Shown in pieces: positions 1-6,316 of a stretch of 14,369 nt of DNA. The translations under genes and the position numbers were made by a program. Location: NCBI GenBank assembly GCA_026770615.1, contig MU631698.1:59569-73937 (forward strand), written 5' to 3'. This stretch comes from Pavlovales sp. CCMP2436. Taxonomy: Eukaryota; Haptophyta; Pavlovophyceae; Pavlovales. The notes under the pieces are model-generated. The model did no database searches and was not told where the DNA came from. It worked only from the letters and a program-made list of their open reading frames with translations. Position 1 is the first letter of the stretch. Each line of letters begins with the position of its first letter.

Positions 1-129
1 ATCATTGCGCGCGCGCGATTGGAGCGCATCGGCACCGGCAACGGCGGCGGCACACGCACTGACAGCGACGACGACGGCAACCCCGACGAGTGGGCTGAGG
101 GCGCGTACCACCTCCGCAGGGAGACATAA
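1..129 (+). CDS. Possible 3' end of a coding region (partial, no start in window)
   Basis: Frame 1 is open from the window edge to a TAA at 127-129 and gives 42 residues. The segment is acidic and polar, with a Gly/Asn-rich stretch, a DSDDDGNPDE motif and a basic end (HLRRET). High GC at third positions fits the other coding DNA here. No family is recognisable from so short a tail. It may be the last exon of a host gene or an open stretch by chance. No polyadenylation signal is obvious afterwards, and a 19-bp tandem repeat follows within 25 bases. Confidence 0.3.
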   Translation: MIARARLERIGTGNGGGTRTDSDDDGNPDEWAEGAYHLRRET

Positions 130-150
130 ATTGGGATCGGCGCCTAAGTA

Positions 151-188
151 TGCCGCCTGGGTGACTACATGCCGCCTGGGTGACTGAA
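151..188. repeat. 19-bp tandem repeat, two units
   Basis: Units at 151-169 and 170-188 share TGCCGCCTGGGTGACT and differ only in the last three bases. It is a short local duplication between the possible upstream coding end and the LINE-derived DNA. Confidence 0.7.
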
Positions 189-293
189 CGTCGTCGCACC
201 TACACGCTCGGAGTCGACCACTTCTGAGACAGAATGTCTGCAACTCACTGCCTGCTGCCCTTCTCTATTGTTAGTAAGTCGTAGGTTAAAAAA

Positions 294-1268
294 GTGGGCT
301 TTGGACACACTGAGGGCCCGTGGGCCCCCACACCACCAACGGCTTCGCCAGCCATGCCTCACGCGGCCACATCAAGGCCGCCACGCAAACGGACGCACAG
401 CCAAGCCACGCCGGCCACACGTCAGAGGCACTCCCCCGTCACACCTAAGCCGGCCACACCACAGATGCCAACACCAGTCAACCCCCCGGGGTCACAAACA
501 ACGGCCGCCCCCATCGTACCAAATGTGGACATCACGCACACACGCACAATGCGCTCATCCAAACGGGCAGTGGAAGCCAGCCAGTCCACCGCAACACCTA
601 CTATAGGAGAACAGCCACATACCCTCGAACTATCAACAGTGAATACGCCCGCCTCGCTACACGATACCACAGTAAGCCCACCACGCAAACGCACACAGAG
701 CCAAGCCAAGTCCGAGCCTAAGCCGGTCACTCAACAAAGGCCAACTCCACAGAGGCCAACCCCAACCATTCCACCGGCACCACAAGCAGCGGCCGCCCAC
801 ATCACAGTAGCTGAGGTCACACCAGAGCCTCCGCACCCGCGCATATTGCGCTCTTCCAAACGCCCACTGGAAGTCAACCAGACCTACCCAACACCCATGA
901 AAACGGACCAGACACTCCCCACAGACAATAGCAGAACGACCGCCGTCAGAACCCCACACCACCGTGTCCTGCGCTCATCCGTGCGGCCCAACGCAGCGAC
1001 ACAGACCCACACACCTCAGCAGCCAGCAGGAGCGCGACAAAAACGCAAGAAGAGAGGGGAACAATGCCCCGAACACTGGCAGAGGCACGCCACAAGCGCA
1101 AGAGGGAAGAACAATGCCCCGAAAACACACCCCAACATATTGAGCCCGAGGTCCACCCCCCTGAGGGGGTGGGGTAGACCGGGACCCACAATGAGCCTCC
1201 ACCGTGTGATTCTTGCCCCTCGTGGACAAGCATCACACTGTATGATACAGGCTGCCGGAGATTATTAG
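294..1268 (+). CDS. LINE-like C-terminal Pro/Arg-rich tail ORF with internal repeats
   Basis: This is a 324-residue open frame. It opens with GTG at 294, just after an in-frame TAG; the first ATG is at 354, so the 5' end may be truncated rather than a true start. The protein is dominated by Pro, Thr, Gln and Arg and has no signal peptide or membrane segment. A unit of about 100 residues is repeated: PPRKRT(H/Q)SQA at residues 29-38 and 129-138, and R-x-(M/L)-RSSKR near 84-91 and 183-190, with a third form RVLRSSVR near 224-231. The RTMRSS-KRA motif recurs on the minus strand at 5298-5240. The last 50 residues have a nucleotide counterpart at 3690-3570 on the minus strand. Both minus-strand matches lie in the decayed LINE, so I read this as the 3' coding part of a second LINE copy. 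The function of the tail is unknown; a basic, disordered RNA-binding role is possible. Confidence 0.55.
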   Translation: MGFGHTEGPWAPTPPTASPAMPHAATSRPPRKRTHSQATPATRQRHSPVTPKPATPQMPTPVNPPGSQTTAAPIVPNVDITHTRTMRSSKRAVEASQSTATPTIGEQPHTLELSTVNTPASLHDTTVSPPRKRTQSQAKSEPKPVTQQRPTPQRPTPTIPPAPQAAAAHITVAEVTPEPPHPRILRSSKRPLEVNQTYPTPMKTDQTLPTDNSRTTAVRTPHHRVLRSSVRPNAATQTHTPQQPAGARQKRKKRGEQCPEHWQRHATSARGKNNAPKTHPNILSPRSTPLRGWGRPGPTMSLHRVILAPRGQASHCMIQAAGDY

Positions 1269-1530
1269 TCTGTTTATTATGTGCTACAGTGCGGCATGTG
1301 CGCAGGCGAGCTGCATTTTGAGACGAGCGAGAGGCAGCGGCGGCCGGTCAGCGCGCGCCAGTCAGAGAGTCGTCGATTGTCGTGTGTCTGATCAGCCTTA
1401 GCGGTGGGGACGGTATCCGTGTGATCTGCTAAGGTCCCATGATCCGGGTGTTTTTCACAACGCTTGGGCCTGTGGAGACCTGTCAGGTGACGGACGTTAA
1501 TCTAGATATTTACACACACACACACACACT
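1269..1530 (+). mobile_element. 3' UTR and (AC)n tail of the plus-strand LINE copy
   Basis: The sequence after the tail ORF is homologous, in reverse complement, to 2995-3235 and 4464-4609. Shared blocks include GCGGTGGGGACGGTATCCG, the CTAGA.A..TTACACAC end and a block around TGCATTTT.AGACG. The run of AC dinucleotides at 1511-1529 sits where the other two copies end in TTACACAC, so it is probably the 3' tail of the element. Retroposition of LINEs commonly yields 5'-truncated copies that keep this end. Confidence 0.65.
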
Positions 1531-1664
1531 AGGGGAAATTTGGTTATCAGTTTGAACTGTTGGTGTTTGAGCAAAAAGTGGCTGAAGGCTTTGCCTGCAC
1601 TTGGTCAGGGCTTGCCTCGAGATCGTCACAACTTTTCTTGATCGACTCCGACTGGCTTCGAGGA

Positions 1665-1889
1665 TTGGTTAAGGTTGGTGAAGGTTGGTGAAGGTTAAAA
1701 ACAACCTTCACCATTCGTTCGCATACTGAGAGGCCTACTGCGGACACCTCATTTTGGTGAAAGATGAAGGATTTTCGCCCAAAAAGTTGTGGGATTTCTC
1801 TCTAAAAAAGTGTTTGGGATTTTTTTTTTATCTGTGAGTATGGCACTCCATACATAGTCAGCGGGCCGGGATCGCCCACGAAATACTTT
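1665..1889 (-). mobile_element. Truncated MITE, same family as 11544-11872
   Basis: It starts with tandem GGTTGGTGAA units. A perfect hairpin follows (11-bp stem 1686-1696/1703-1713, loop AAAAAC), then the block CATTCG.(T/C)CGCATACTGAGA, a GCGGACACC..CATTTTGGTGA block and a middle part (TTTCTCTCTAAAAA, CTGTGAGTATGG, CCATACATAG). That order matches the reverse complement of the right half of the 11544-11872 element. The match stops near 1889, inside the element, so the other terminal repeat is missing. No coding capacity. Confidence 0.7.
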
Positions 1890-2411
1890 TCCCCATCTCT
1901 CTCATCTCTGCATCCATATGTAATTGCTTAGACACGTCGCTTAAACAATTCACCTATGTCTTCCGGACTGGTCCGGTAAATTTCTTTCCCTCCGCCTTTC
2001 TTTTGCGTATCGGAACAGCAGATTCCTCTTTTATTTCCGTATATAATCAAGGTTCGCGGGACGCGCGCTCTGCACGCCTCAGCCCCGCCGCCACGCAGTC
2101 GGCCTACGGTCGACTGCCAAAAGTATCAAGATTATTCCAAGATTATCCCCCGCTACATAGCTGAATTCCTATCAGTAATACAATGAGGACAGTAACGTCT
2201 AAATCCCTATTATTAGTCACGCTAAGCTGCCGGGGCCCTAGTGCGATGATAGCAGAGTGGAGGCCGCACATCGACTGTTGCCAACAAACTACCGTTCGTC
2301 GGCTGCCGTGGAGGGCATCGACATCGTCCACAAGATGGTCTTTGGCCAGGCGGGAGGACCCATTCATTGAGCTGCGTGGCCCGTTCTCCGATTTCCAATT
2401 CTTTAAAATAT
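1890..2411. other. Stretch with no supported gene
   Basis: No convincing coding region, RNA gene or long repeat is visible. There is a pyrimidine-rich segment at 1890-2050 and a GC-rich patch at 2055-2120. Short open frames on both strands at 2143-2413 overlap one another and have no recognisable domain. It ends where the duplicated SMC3-type promoter starts. Confidence 0.5.
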
Positions 2412-2613
2412 AGGCCTTTCGATTGCAGCCCCAGGGAGTTGTACGGGGCCGGCACCAGGGAATAGCGGAGCGTCTCGCGAGCTCATACCTCCACGCCGCA
2501 GCACATTAGATGTGCCTCTTTCGCCTCACGCCCATCAACAAAAACAAAAACAAAAAGCCCTCTGCCTCTTTTTAAAATCGCAGTCCGACACAGCGAGGAG
2601 AGCGCGCGAAAGC
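2412..2613 (+). promoter_or_regulatory. Orphan copy of the SMC3 upstream region
   Basis: This stretch aligns along its whole length with 10620-10847, the DNA just upstream of the SMC3 start codon. Shared blocks in order are AGGCCTTT(C)GATTGCAG, TTGTACGGGGCCGGCACC, GGG..TAGC.G.G.GTCTCGCG, GCCGCAGCACAT, CTTTCGCCTCA, an A-rich tract, CCTCTTTTTAA.AT, CAGTCCGACACAGCGA and GCGCGCGAAAGC. Similarity stops about 25 bases before the point equivalent to the SMC3 ATG, and no SMC3 coding sequence follows. It may be a captured promoter, the scar of a partial gene duplication, or a promoter now driving something else. Confidence 0.7.
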
Positions 2614-2639
2614 TCTGGAGATATTGTGCCGCGTGGTGT

Positions 2640-2742
2640 CCAAGGCGATGTGCGGTGACCATCTAAGTCCGTGCCGTGCGGTTCGTCGGCTACAGCGTGC
2701 CGAATACCCCCATTAGAATTTAATATAGTCTATTTAGACTAT
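2640..2742 (+). repeat. Hairpin-ending repeat, copy 1 (partial)
   Basis: It contains the conserved module GATGTGCGGTGACC ... CGGTTCGTCGGCTACAG ... CGTGCCGAA, shared with 2895-2949 and 7069-7124. It is followed by a small hairpin (7-bp stem 2725-2731/2736-2742). Hairpin sequence differs from the other copies while its position after the module is similar. Confidence 0.6.
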
Positions 2743-2769
2743 TGAATAGGGTCAGCCGGGGTGGGACCG

Positions 2770-2985
2770 CACGCTGAAAATTTCAAGATTTTTGAGTGAA
2801 ATACTTTAATTGATCATAACGAACTAACTACCTTAGGCCGCATCATCAATCTGATTGAATCCTGGCTATCCCCGTGGCATACCGTCCATGGCGATGCGCG
2901 ATGATCCTGGGTCCCCGCCGCGCGGTTCGTCGGCTACAGTGTGCCGAATGCGTCATTTCAAAAAGGATAAATATCCTCTTTGAAA
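2770..2985 (+). repeat. Hairpin-ending repeat, copy 2
   Basis: This copy spans CGCTGAAAATTTC, GATCATAACG.AC, GGCCGCATC.TCAATCTGA, a CCATGG block and GTCCCCGCCGC.CGGTTCG, ending in GTGCCGAA at about 2949. The same order appears at 6951-7124. A 14-bp stem with one mismatch (2956-2969/2972-2985) follows. It abuts the LINE 3' end at 2995, so it may have been the insertion target. Confidence 0.65.
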
Positions 2986-2994
2986 GGATCAGGA

Positions 2995-3235
2995 GTGTGT
3001 AAGTTTCTAGTTAAACGTCCGTCCCCGGGAGGGTCGCACTGGAATTGAGCGTTGAAAAAACACTCAGATCCAGGGATCCACCCCGAGCACACGGATACCG
3101 TCCCCACCGCTGATCACTTCAGACACACGACGATCGACGACGACTCTCGTCTGGCGCGCTGACCGATCTCCACTGCATCTCCACCGCGTCGTCTGAAAAT
3201 GCAGCATCGTCTGCAAGCACGACACACCTACGCGA
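2995..3235 (-). mobile_element. LINE 3' UTR segment of the minus-strand copy
   Basis: Reading the minus strand, it matches 1300-1517: a TGCATTTTCAGACG block, GCGGTGGGGACGGTATCCG, GACGGACGTTTAACTAG and a TTACACAC end. It also matches 4464-4609 closely over its last 150 bases. Confidence 0.7.
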
Positions 3236-3269
3236 CTCCCAAACCATTACTTCGTCACTAGCTTGTATC

Positions 3270-3541
3270 TCAGACCAGCACACATTCAGAACAGTCAGAC
3301 GCCAGCTTGAATCCCTATCATAAATACATATTTATGGTAGGGATTCAAGCTGGCGACATATTTATGATAGGGATTCAAGCTGGCGTCTGACTGTTCTGAA
3401 ATTTATGATAGGGATTCAAGCTGGCGTCTGACTATTCTTGAATGTTGTGCTGGTCTGAGCGCTGCGTCGCCCATTGCCTGCTGCATGCCTTAATCGGCTG
3501 CGCTGGCTTGGGCGCCACCGCGCGTGCCGATGGATCTCCGG
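3270..3541 (+). repeat. 130-bp repeat B, copy 1, with extra inverted and partial copies
   Basis: A full copy of repeat B runs 3411-3541, from GGGATTCAAGCTGGCG to GGATCTCCGG. Before it lie an inverted partial copy (3270-3326) and two direct partial copies (about 3338-3353 and 3369-3399), separated by A/T-rich ATTTATGATA spacers. The opposed copies can fold into a long hairpin. Other copies are at 5718-5847 and, reversed, 10012-10138. The block interrupts the LINE between its coding end and its 3' UTR. Confidence 0.75.
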
Positions 3542-3554
3542 TAGTGTGCCCGGG

Positions 3555-3780
3555 CAAGGGCGTTTAGGGAGATTGCAATTTTTGCCCAGAGGGACAGAAA
3601 TCACAAATATACGCGGCTTATCTGTTGGTCCAGTCTATCTCACCCCTTGCCGGGGGTGGGCCTCGGGCGCAGGACTTTGGGATGCGGGAAATTGCGGGCG
3701 TGCTGGCTCATGATTGTGTTTCGGAAACTTTGAGTTTGCTGGCTCATATTTGATTCTGGGTTTCTTACCGCTCGGGCAGG
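3555..3780 (-). pseudogene. LINE tail ORF C-terminal remnant
   Basis: The minus-strand DNA here aligns with 1105-1230 of the plus-strand LINE copy through CCCGAGG.CCACCCCC, GGGGT..G.TAGAC.GG, AGCC and TGTGATT..T..CCCTC. Upstream it carries two direct copies of ATGAGCCAGCA about 35 bases apart. It has diverged and is no longer a continuous reading frame equal to the plus-strand copy. It is bounded at 3781 by the palindrome-flanked cassette. Confidence 0.5.
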
Positions 3781-3957
3781 GTTCGTGATTTCGCTGCGAA
3801 ATCCCAAACAAAAATTTCGCATGCGAAATTTGCGAAATTTTGCTGCGAAAAGAATAGAGCCTTTCGCAGCGAAATTTCGCAAATATTTCGCAGCGAAATT
3901 TTCGAGATTTCGCTGCAAAATAATAAATAAACGCTTTTTCGCAGCGAACTTCGTTAG
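3781..3957 (+). repeat. Left palindrome array / inverted terminal repeat
   Basis: About eight copies, whole or partial, of TTTCGCWGCGAAA and GCGAAATTTCGC occur, separated by short A/T-rich spacers. Because each unit is its own near reverse complement, the array can form many small hairpins and codes for FAAK-like peptides in several frames that I regard as meaningless. It pairs with 4985-5227. Confidence 0.75.
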
Positions 3958-4011
3958 TTACGTGCTCTCGTCCAAGAGCTCTCGTCCAAGCGCATCGTGT
4001 CTACGGAGGAC

Positions 4012-4224
4012 CATGGCGGCCACGCCGAGCGGCTTCAAGGAGATCATCACCAAGGACGGTGTCCACCTGCCCAAGAGCACGATCGAGGCGTATTTTATCC
4101 AGCACCCCAACATCAAGCTAAGCTCAAGGGCACGGACGCGAACGAGGCGGTGGCTGCGCGTGACATCAAAGTCCAAGCGATCGGTTCGATCACTCAAGAT
4201 CATCGAGCCAGTCAAGATCCGTAA
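4012..4224 (+). pseudogene. Unknown cassette gene 1, frameshifted
   Basis: The start is an ATG in a strong eukaryotic context (ACCATGG). The first frame reads MAATPSGFKEIITKDGVHLP and continues with normal composition to about residue 36, ending HPNIKL. At 4114-4126 AAGCT is present twice in tandem. Past that point the sensible frame shifts by five bases to one that reads KGTDANEAVAARDIKVQAIG and stops at 4222-4224. Both halves have balanced composition and GC-rich third positions, so I read this as one gene of about 70 residues, or the 5' part of a larger gene, broken by the 5-bp duplication. No domain is recognised. It points toward the convergent gene at 4277-4925. A 13-bp direct repeat (GCTCTCGTCCAAG) lies at 3963-3990, just upstream. 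Confidence 0.5.
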
Positions 4225-4276
4225 TCTCCGGGTGGATCATCCACGGCGGCAGAGGCAGCCGGTGCTCGACCGTCTA

Positions 4277-4925
4277 CTAATTGGGAGAAGGGGGGTGAGT
4301 CTCTGTCATCGTCCAGTCATCGTCCGCGTCCGCGAGTGCGGCGAGGCGCGCGAGCTTGGAGACGAAGAACTTGGCGGTGACGGTACCCGCGACAGCGATT
4401 TCCATCATCTCCTTCTGCGGATGGTCCGAGCAGCAGCCGAACGCGATGTGGCACGAGAGCCTTGTGTGTAAGTTTCTAGTTAAACGTCCGTCCCCGGGAG
4501 GATATCACTGGATTTAAGTGTTGAAAAAAACTCAGATCCAGGAATCCACCCCGAGCACACGGATACCGTCCCCACCGCTGATCAGTTCAGCCACGCGACG
4601 ATCGACGACTGGAGTGCACGGGGAGAAGGTCTGCGCACCACATGCAGATGCAGAGCTTGTCCTTGTGCGTGGGGCGGATGCGAGCACCAAACAACTCAAC
4701 CAGGTCGTAACGCATCATTCCACGAGCATCCTTGCACGTCTGATCGTCGGTGTGGATGAGGGAGTTCACCCAGTCGTTCGGCTCCGTGTTGGCGCTCTCC
4801 CAGAGCCCGAGGTCTTTGACGATGACGCGAAGCACGAGCCGCAGGTCCTCCGGGATGAAGTGCTCGTCGTCGTCGTCGTCGAAGACGACGGTGCGGAAGT
4901 TCCGTCCCAGGCTGGCATTGGGCAC
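4277..4925 (-). pseudogene. Unknown cassette gene 2, interrupted by a LINE 3' fragment
   Basis: A minus-strand frame is open from beyond 4925, with an ATG in GCCATGG context at 4977-4975 but in another frame. It includes an Asp run (GTCGTC repeat, near 4880), FIPEDLRLVLRVIVKDLGLW, and a Cys-containing CICMWCADLLPVH segment ending near 4614. There it runs into LINE DNA (4464-4609). On the other side, from 4447, an open frame continues with IAFGCCSDHPQKEMMEI and AVAGTVTAKFFVSKLARL to a TAG at 4277-4279. The two halves are in register if one copy of an imperfect GTGC(C)AC duplication is counted once, giving about 160 residues. Acidic stretches and two Cys clusters are visible, but I recognise no family. 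Confidence 0.5.
4464..4609 (-). mobile_element. 5'-truncated LINE 3' end inserted in cassette gene 2
   Basis: 146 bp closely matching 2995-3153, oriented on the minus strand and ending TTACACAC like the other LINE ends. Flanks GTGGCACGAGAG (left, from 4448) and GAGTGCACGGGGAG (right, from 4613) resemble each other and may be a decayed target duplication. The insertion postdates the cassette's arrival in, or formation around, gene 2. Confidence 0.7.
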
Positions 4926-4984
4926 TGGCTTGGCTACGCTGACGGGCCGACAGTTCGAACTCCGCGCGAAAAGCCATGGCGCCT

Positions 4985-5227
4985 TTCGAATTTCGCAGTA
5001 ACGAAATTTCGCTGCGAAATATATAACTAACTTTCGCAGTGTAAAATTATGCAGCGAAATTTCGCAGCGAAATCTCTGACACTTTCGCAGCGAGATTTCG
5101 CAGCGAAATCTCTAAAACTTTCAGCAAAATTCCGCAGCAAAATGTCGCATTGCGAAATTTCGGTGCGAAATTGTTTTGGCTTTTCGGTTTCGCTGCGAAA
5201 TTTCTACAACGAAATTTCGTCACGAAC
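4985..5227 (-). repeat. Right palindrome array / inverted terminal repeat
   Basis: Roughly a dozen full or partial TTTCGCWGCGAAA and GCGAAATTTCGC units. Read on the minus strand, the order of units and spacers follows the left array from its outer end: GTTCGTGA, a TTTCGCAGCGAAA unit, CCAAAACAATTTCGCA, a GCGAAATTTCGCA unit and TTTTGCTGCGG. The right array is about 65 bases longer. Confidence 0.75.
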
Positions 5228-5575
5228 TCTGCGCCCGGGTGGTGTGTCAGCGTGGTTGACTGGATGGTTTCGAAGGCCCGTTTGGTAGATGAGCGCATTG
5301 TCCGTGGGTGACTTCCGTGTATGAATATGACGGGCTTGTCCGAAGTTAATGCGTGCTCGTTTGACGGGCCTGCTGCGGATTCGTGGTGTATGGTGGGACT
5401 AGATAGTCCTGCTTTGGGTTCATGATGTATAGTGGGACTGGCTGCTCCTGGTAGTACTGAGGGTGTGGCTCGAGACGGTCTCTTCTGGATGCGCTTTGGG
5501 GGTATGACTCGAAGCGGTCTCTTCTGGATTTAATTTCCCACGATTGATATGCCTACCATGCTGAGCCGCTATATA
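5228..5575 (-). pseudogene. LINE tail segment with RSS-KR motif and tandem repeats
   Basis: On the minus strand this carries degenerate tandem peptides: PEETASSHTPKAH then PEETVSSHT (about 5530-5460), and in a shifted frame SPTIHHEPKAGLS then SPTIHHESAAGPS (about 5440-5360). After a further shift it reads RTMRSSTKRAFETIQST (about 5302-5250), matching RTMRSSKRAVEASQST of the plus-strand LINE tail at 294-1268. At least two frame changes mark it as a pseudogene. Confidence 0.55.
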
Positions 5576-5580
5576 TATTA

Positions 5581-5680
5581 ATGTAGGGGGGTTCGGGCTG
5601 GCGGTACGTTTCAAGTTCAAGTCAGGCTGATCTAAGCGCTCTGACGCAGGCTCCTACGCGCTACGCCGAAGTGGGGAGCT
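5581..5680 (+). repeat. 100-bp repeat A, direct copy
   Basis: ATGTAGGGGGGTTCGGGCTG through CGAAGTGGGGAGCT. It is the near-exact inverse of 6317-6416, with four mismatches in 100 bases. The (TA)n-bearing string GCCGCTATATATAT occurs just before it (from 5566) and again at 5694-5707, so that string may be a 14-bp target duplication that would also take in GGTAGAAGTGGTG after the repeat. Confidence 0.75.
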
Positions 5681-5717
5681 GGTAGAAGTGGTGGCCGCTA
5701 TATATATATTACTAATA

Positions 5718-5847
5718 GGGCTTCAAGCTGGCGTCTGACTGTTCTGAATGTTGTGCTGGTCTGAGCGCTGCGTCGCCCATTGCCTGCTGCGTGCCTTAGT
5801 CGGCTGCGCTGGCTTGGGCGCCACCGCGCGTGCCGATGGATCTCCGG
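5718..5847 (+). repeat. 130-bp repeat B, copy 2, flanked by TA microsatellite
   Basis: GGGCTTCAAGCTGGCGTCTG to GGATCTCCGG, nearly identical to 3411-3541. TATATATATA precedes it and TATATATA follows it, so the unit sits inside a short (TA)n tract, as does the reversed copy at 10012-10138. Confidence 0.8.
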
Positions 5848-5861
5848 TATATATAGCGTAA

Positions 5862-6316
5862 GCGTGGTCGGCTTCGGCTGGGCCTAAGGGTGGGCTCAGG
5901 CTGCATGGAGAGTATTGCCGGGTCTGCACCTGGGAGCAAGTCTTCGTTATTTGGAGGTTGATTGCGCGTCAAGCGTTCTCGTTTGGCAGGAGTTGTCTGT
6001 GTGCCGGTGTCCTTTGGGGGTATGGGCTCATGCTGCATAGGTGGTATGGCCGCCGGTACCTTGTTTTGAGCGATGCTGTCCGTCGGGAGTATGGGTTCGT
6101 AATGTATGGGTGGTAATGCTGATGATACCTTATTGTTTTGGACGATGCTGTCCGTTGGAGGTATGGGCGCATACTGCATAGGTGGTATGGCCGCTGGTGC
6201 TTCATTTTGAGCGATACTGTCTATGGGGGGTATGGGCTCATACTGCATAGGTGGTAAGGCTGCTGGTTCCTTGTTCTGAGCGAACTGTCCGTTGGAGGTA
6301 TGGGCTCATATTGTAT
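5862..6316 (-). pseudogene. LINE tail with 69-72 bp Pro-rich tandem repeats
   Basis: The minus strand encodes about five units of 23-24 residues built on the pattern M-Q-Y-E-P-I-P-P-x-D-S-I-A-Q-N-x-x-P-A-A-I-P-P. The units run from about 6316 to 6010. The last is degenerate and grades into a basic stretch (KRERLTRNQPPNNEDLLPG). The unit nearest 6290 is broken by a missing base. The adjacent LINE segment at 6419-6536 ends with the same NTAPAAIPP motif, which shows the repeats belong to the LINE and that repeat A was inserted between units. Confidence 0.6.

Larger units (their letters stand above)
3781..5227. mobile_element. Palindrome-array cassette, candidate novel DNA element
   Basis: A 1447-bp block bounded by GTTCGTGA at 3781-3788 and its reverse complement TCACGAAC at 5220-5227. 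Just inside each end is an array of GCGAAATTTCGC and TTTCGCWGCGAAA palindromes. The two arrays align in inverted orientation, including non-palindromic spacers such as C(A/C)AAACAA next to ATTTCGCA and TTTTGCTGCG. Between them are two convergent coding regions of unknown family. LINE sequence lies on both outer sides, as expected for an insertion. I cannot see an exact target-site duplication. No transposase motif is recognisable, so the element may be non-autonomous or of an unknown type. It could instead be a local inverted duplication. Confidence 0.5.

Noticed and set aside
2143..2413. Short open frames on both strands before the orphan promoter
   Set aside because: Mutually overlapping, no domain, and no splice or start evidence that favours either.
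2640..2985. Helitron 3' ends, because of the terminal hairpins
   Set aside because: The related 642-bp element has inverted termini and a 4-bp TATT duplication, which Helitrons do not have, and no TC...CTRR boundary pair fits.
3785..4011. Open frames across the palindrome array rich in FAAK/KFR peptides
   Set aside because: The same peptides appear in several frames and on both strands because the DNA unit is palindromic. The composition reflects the repeat, not a protein.
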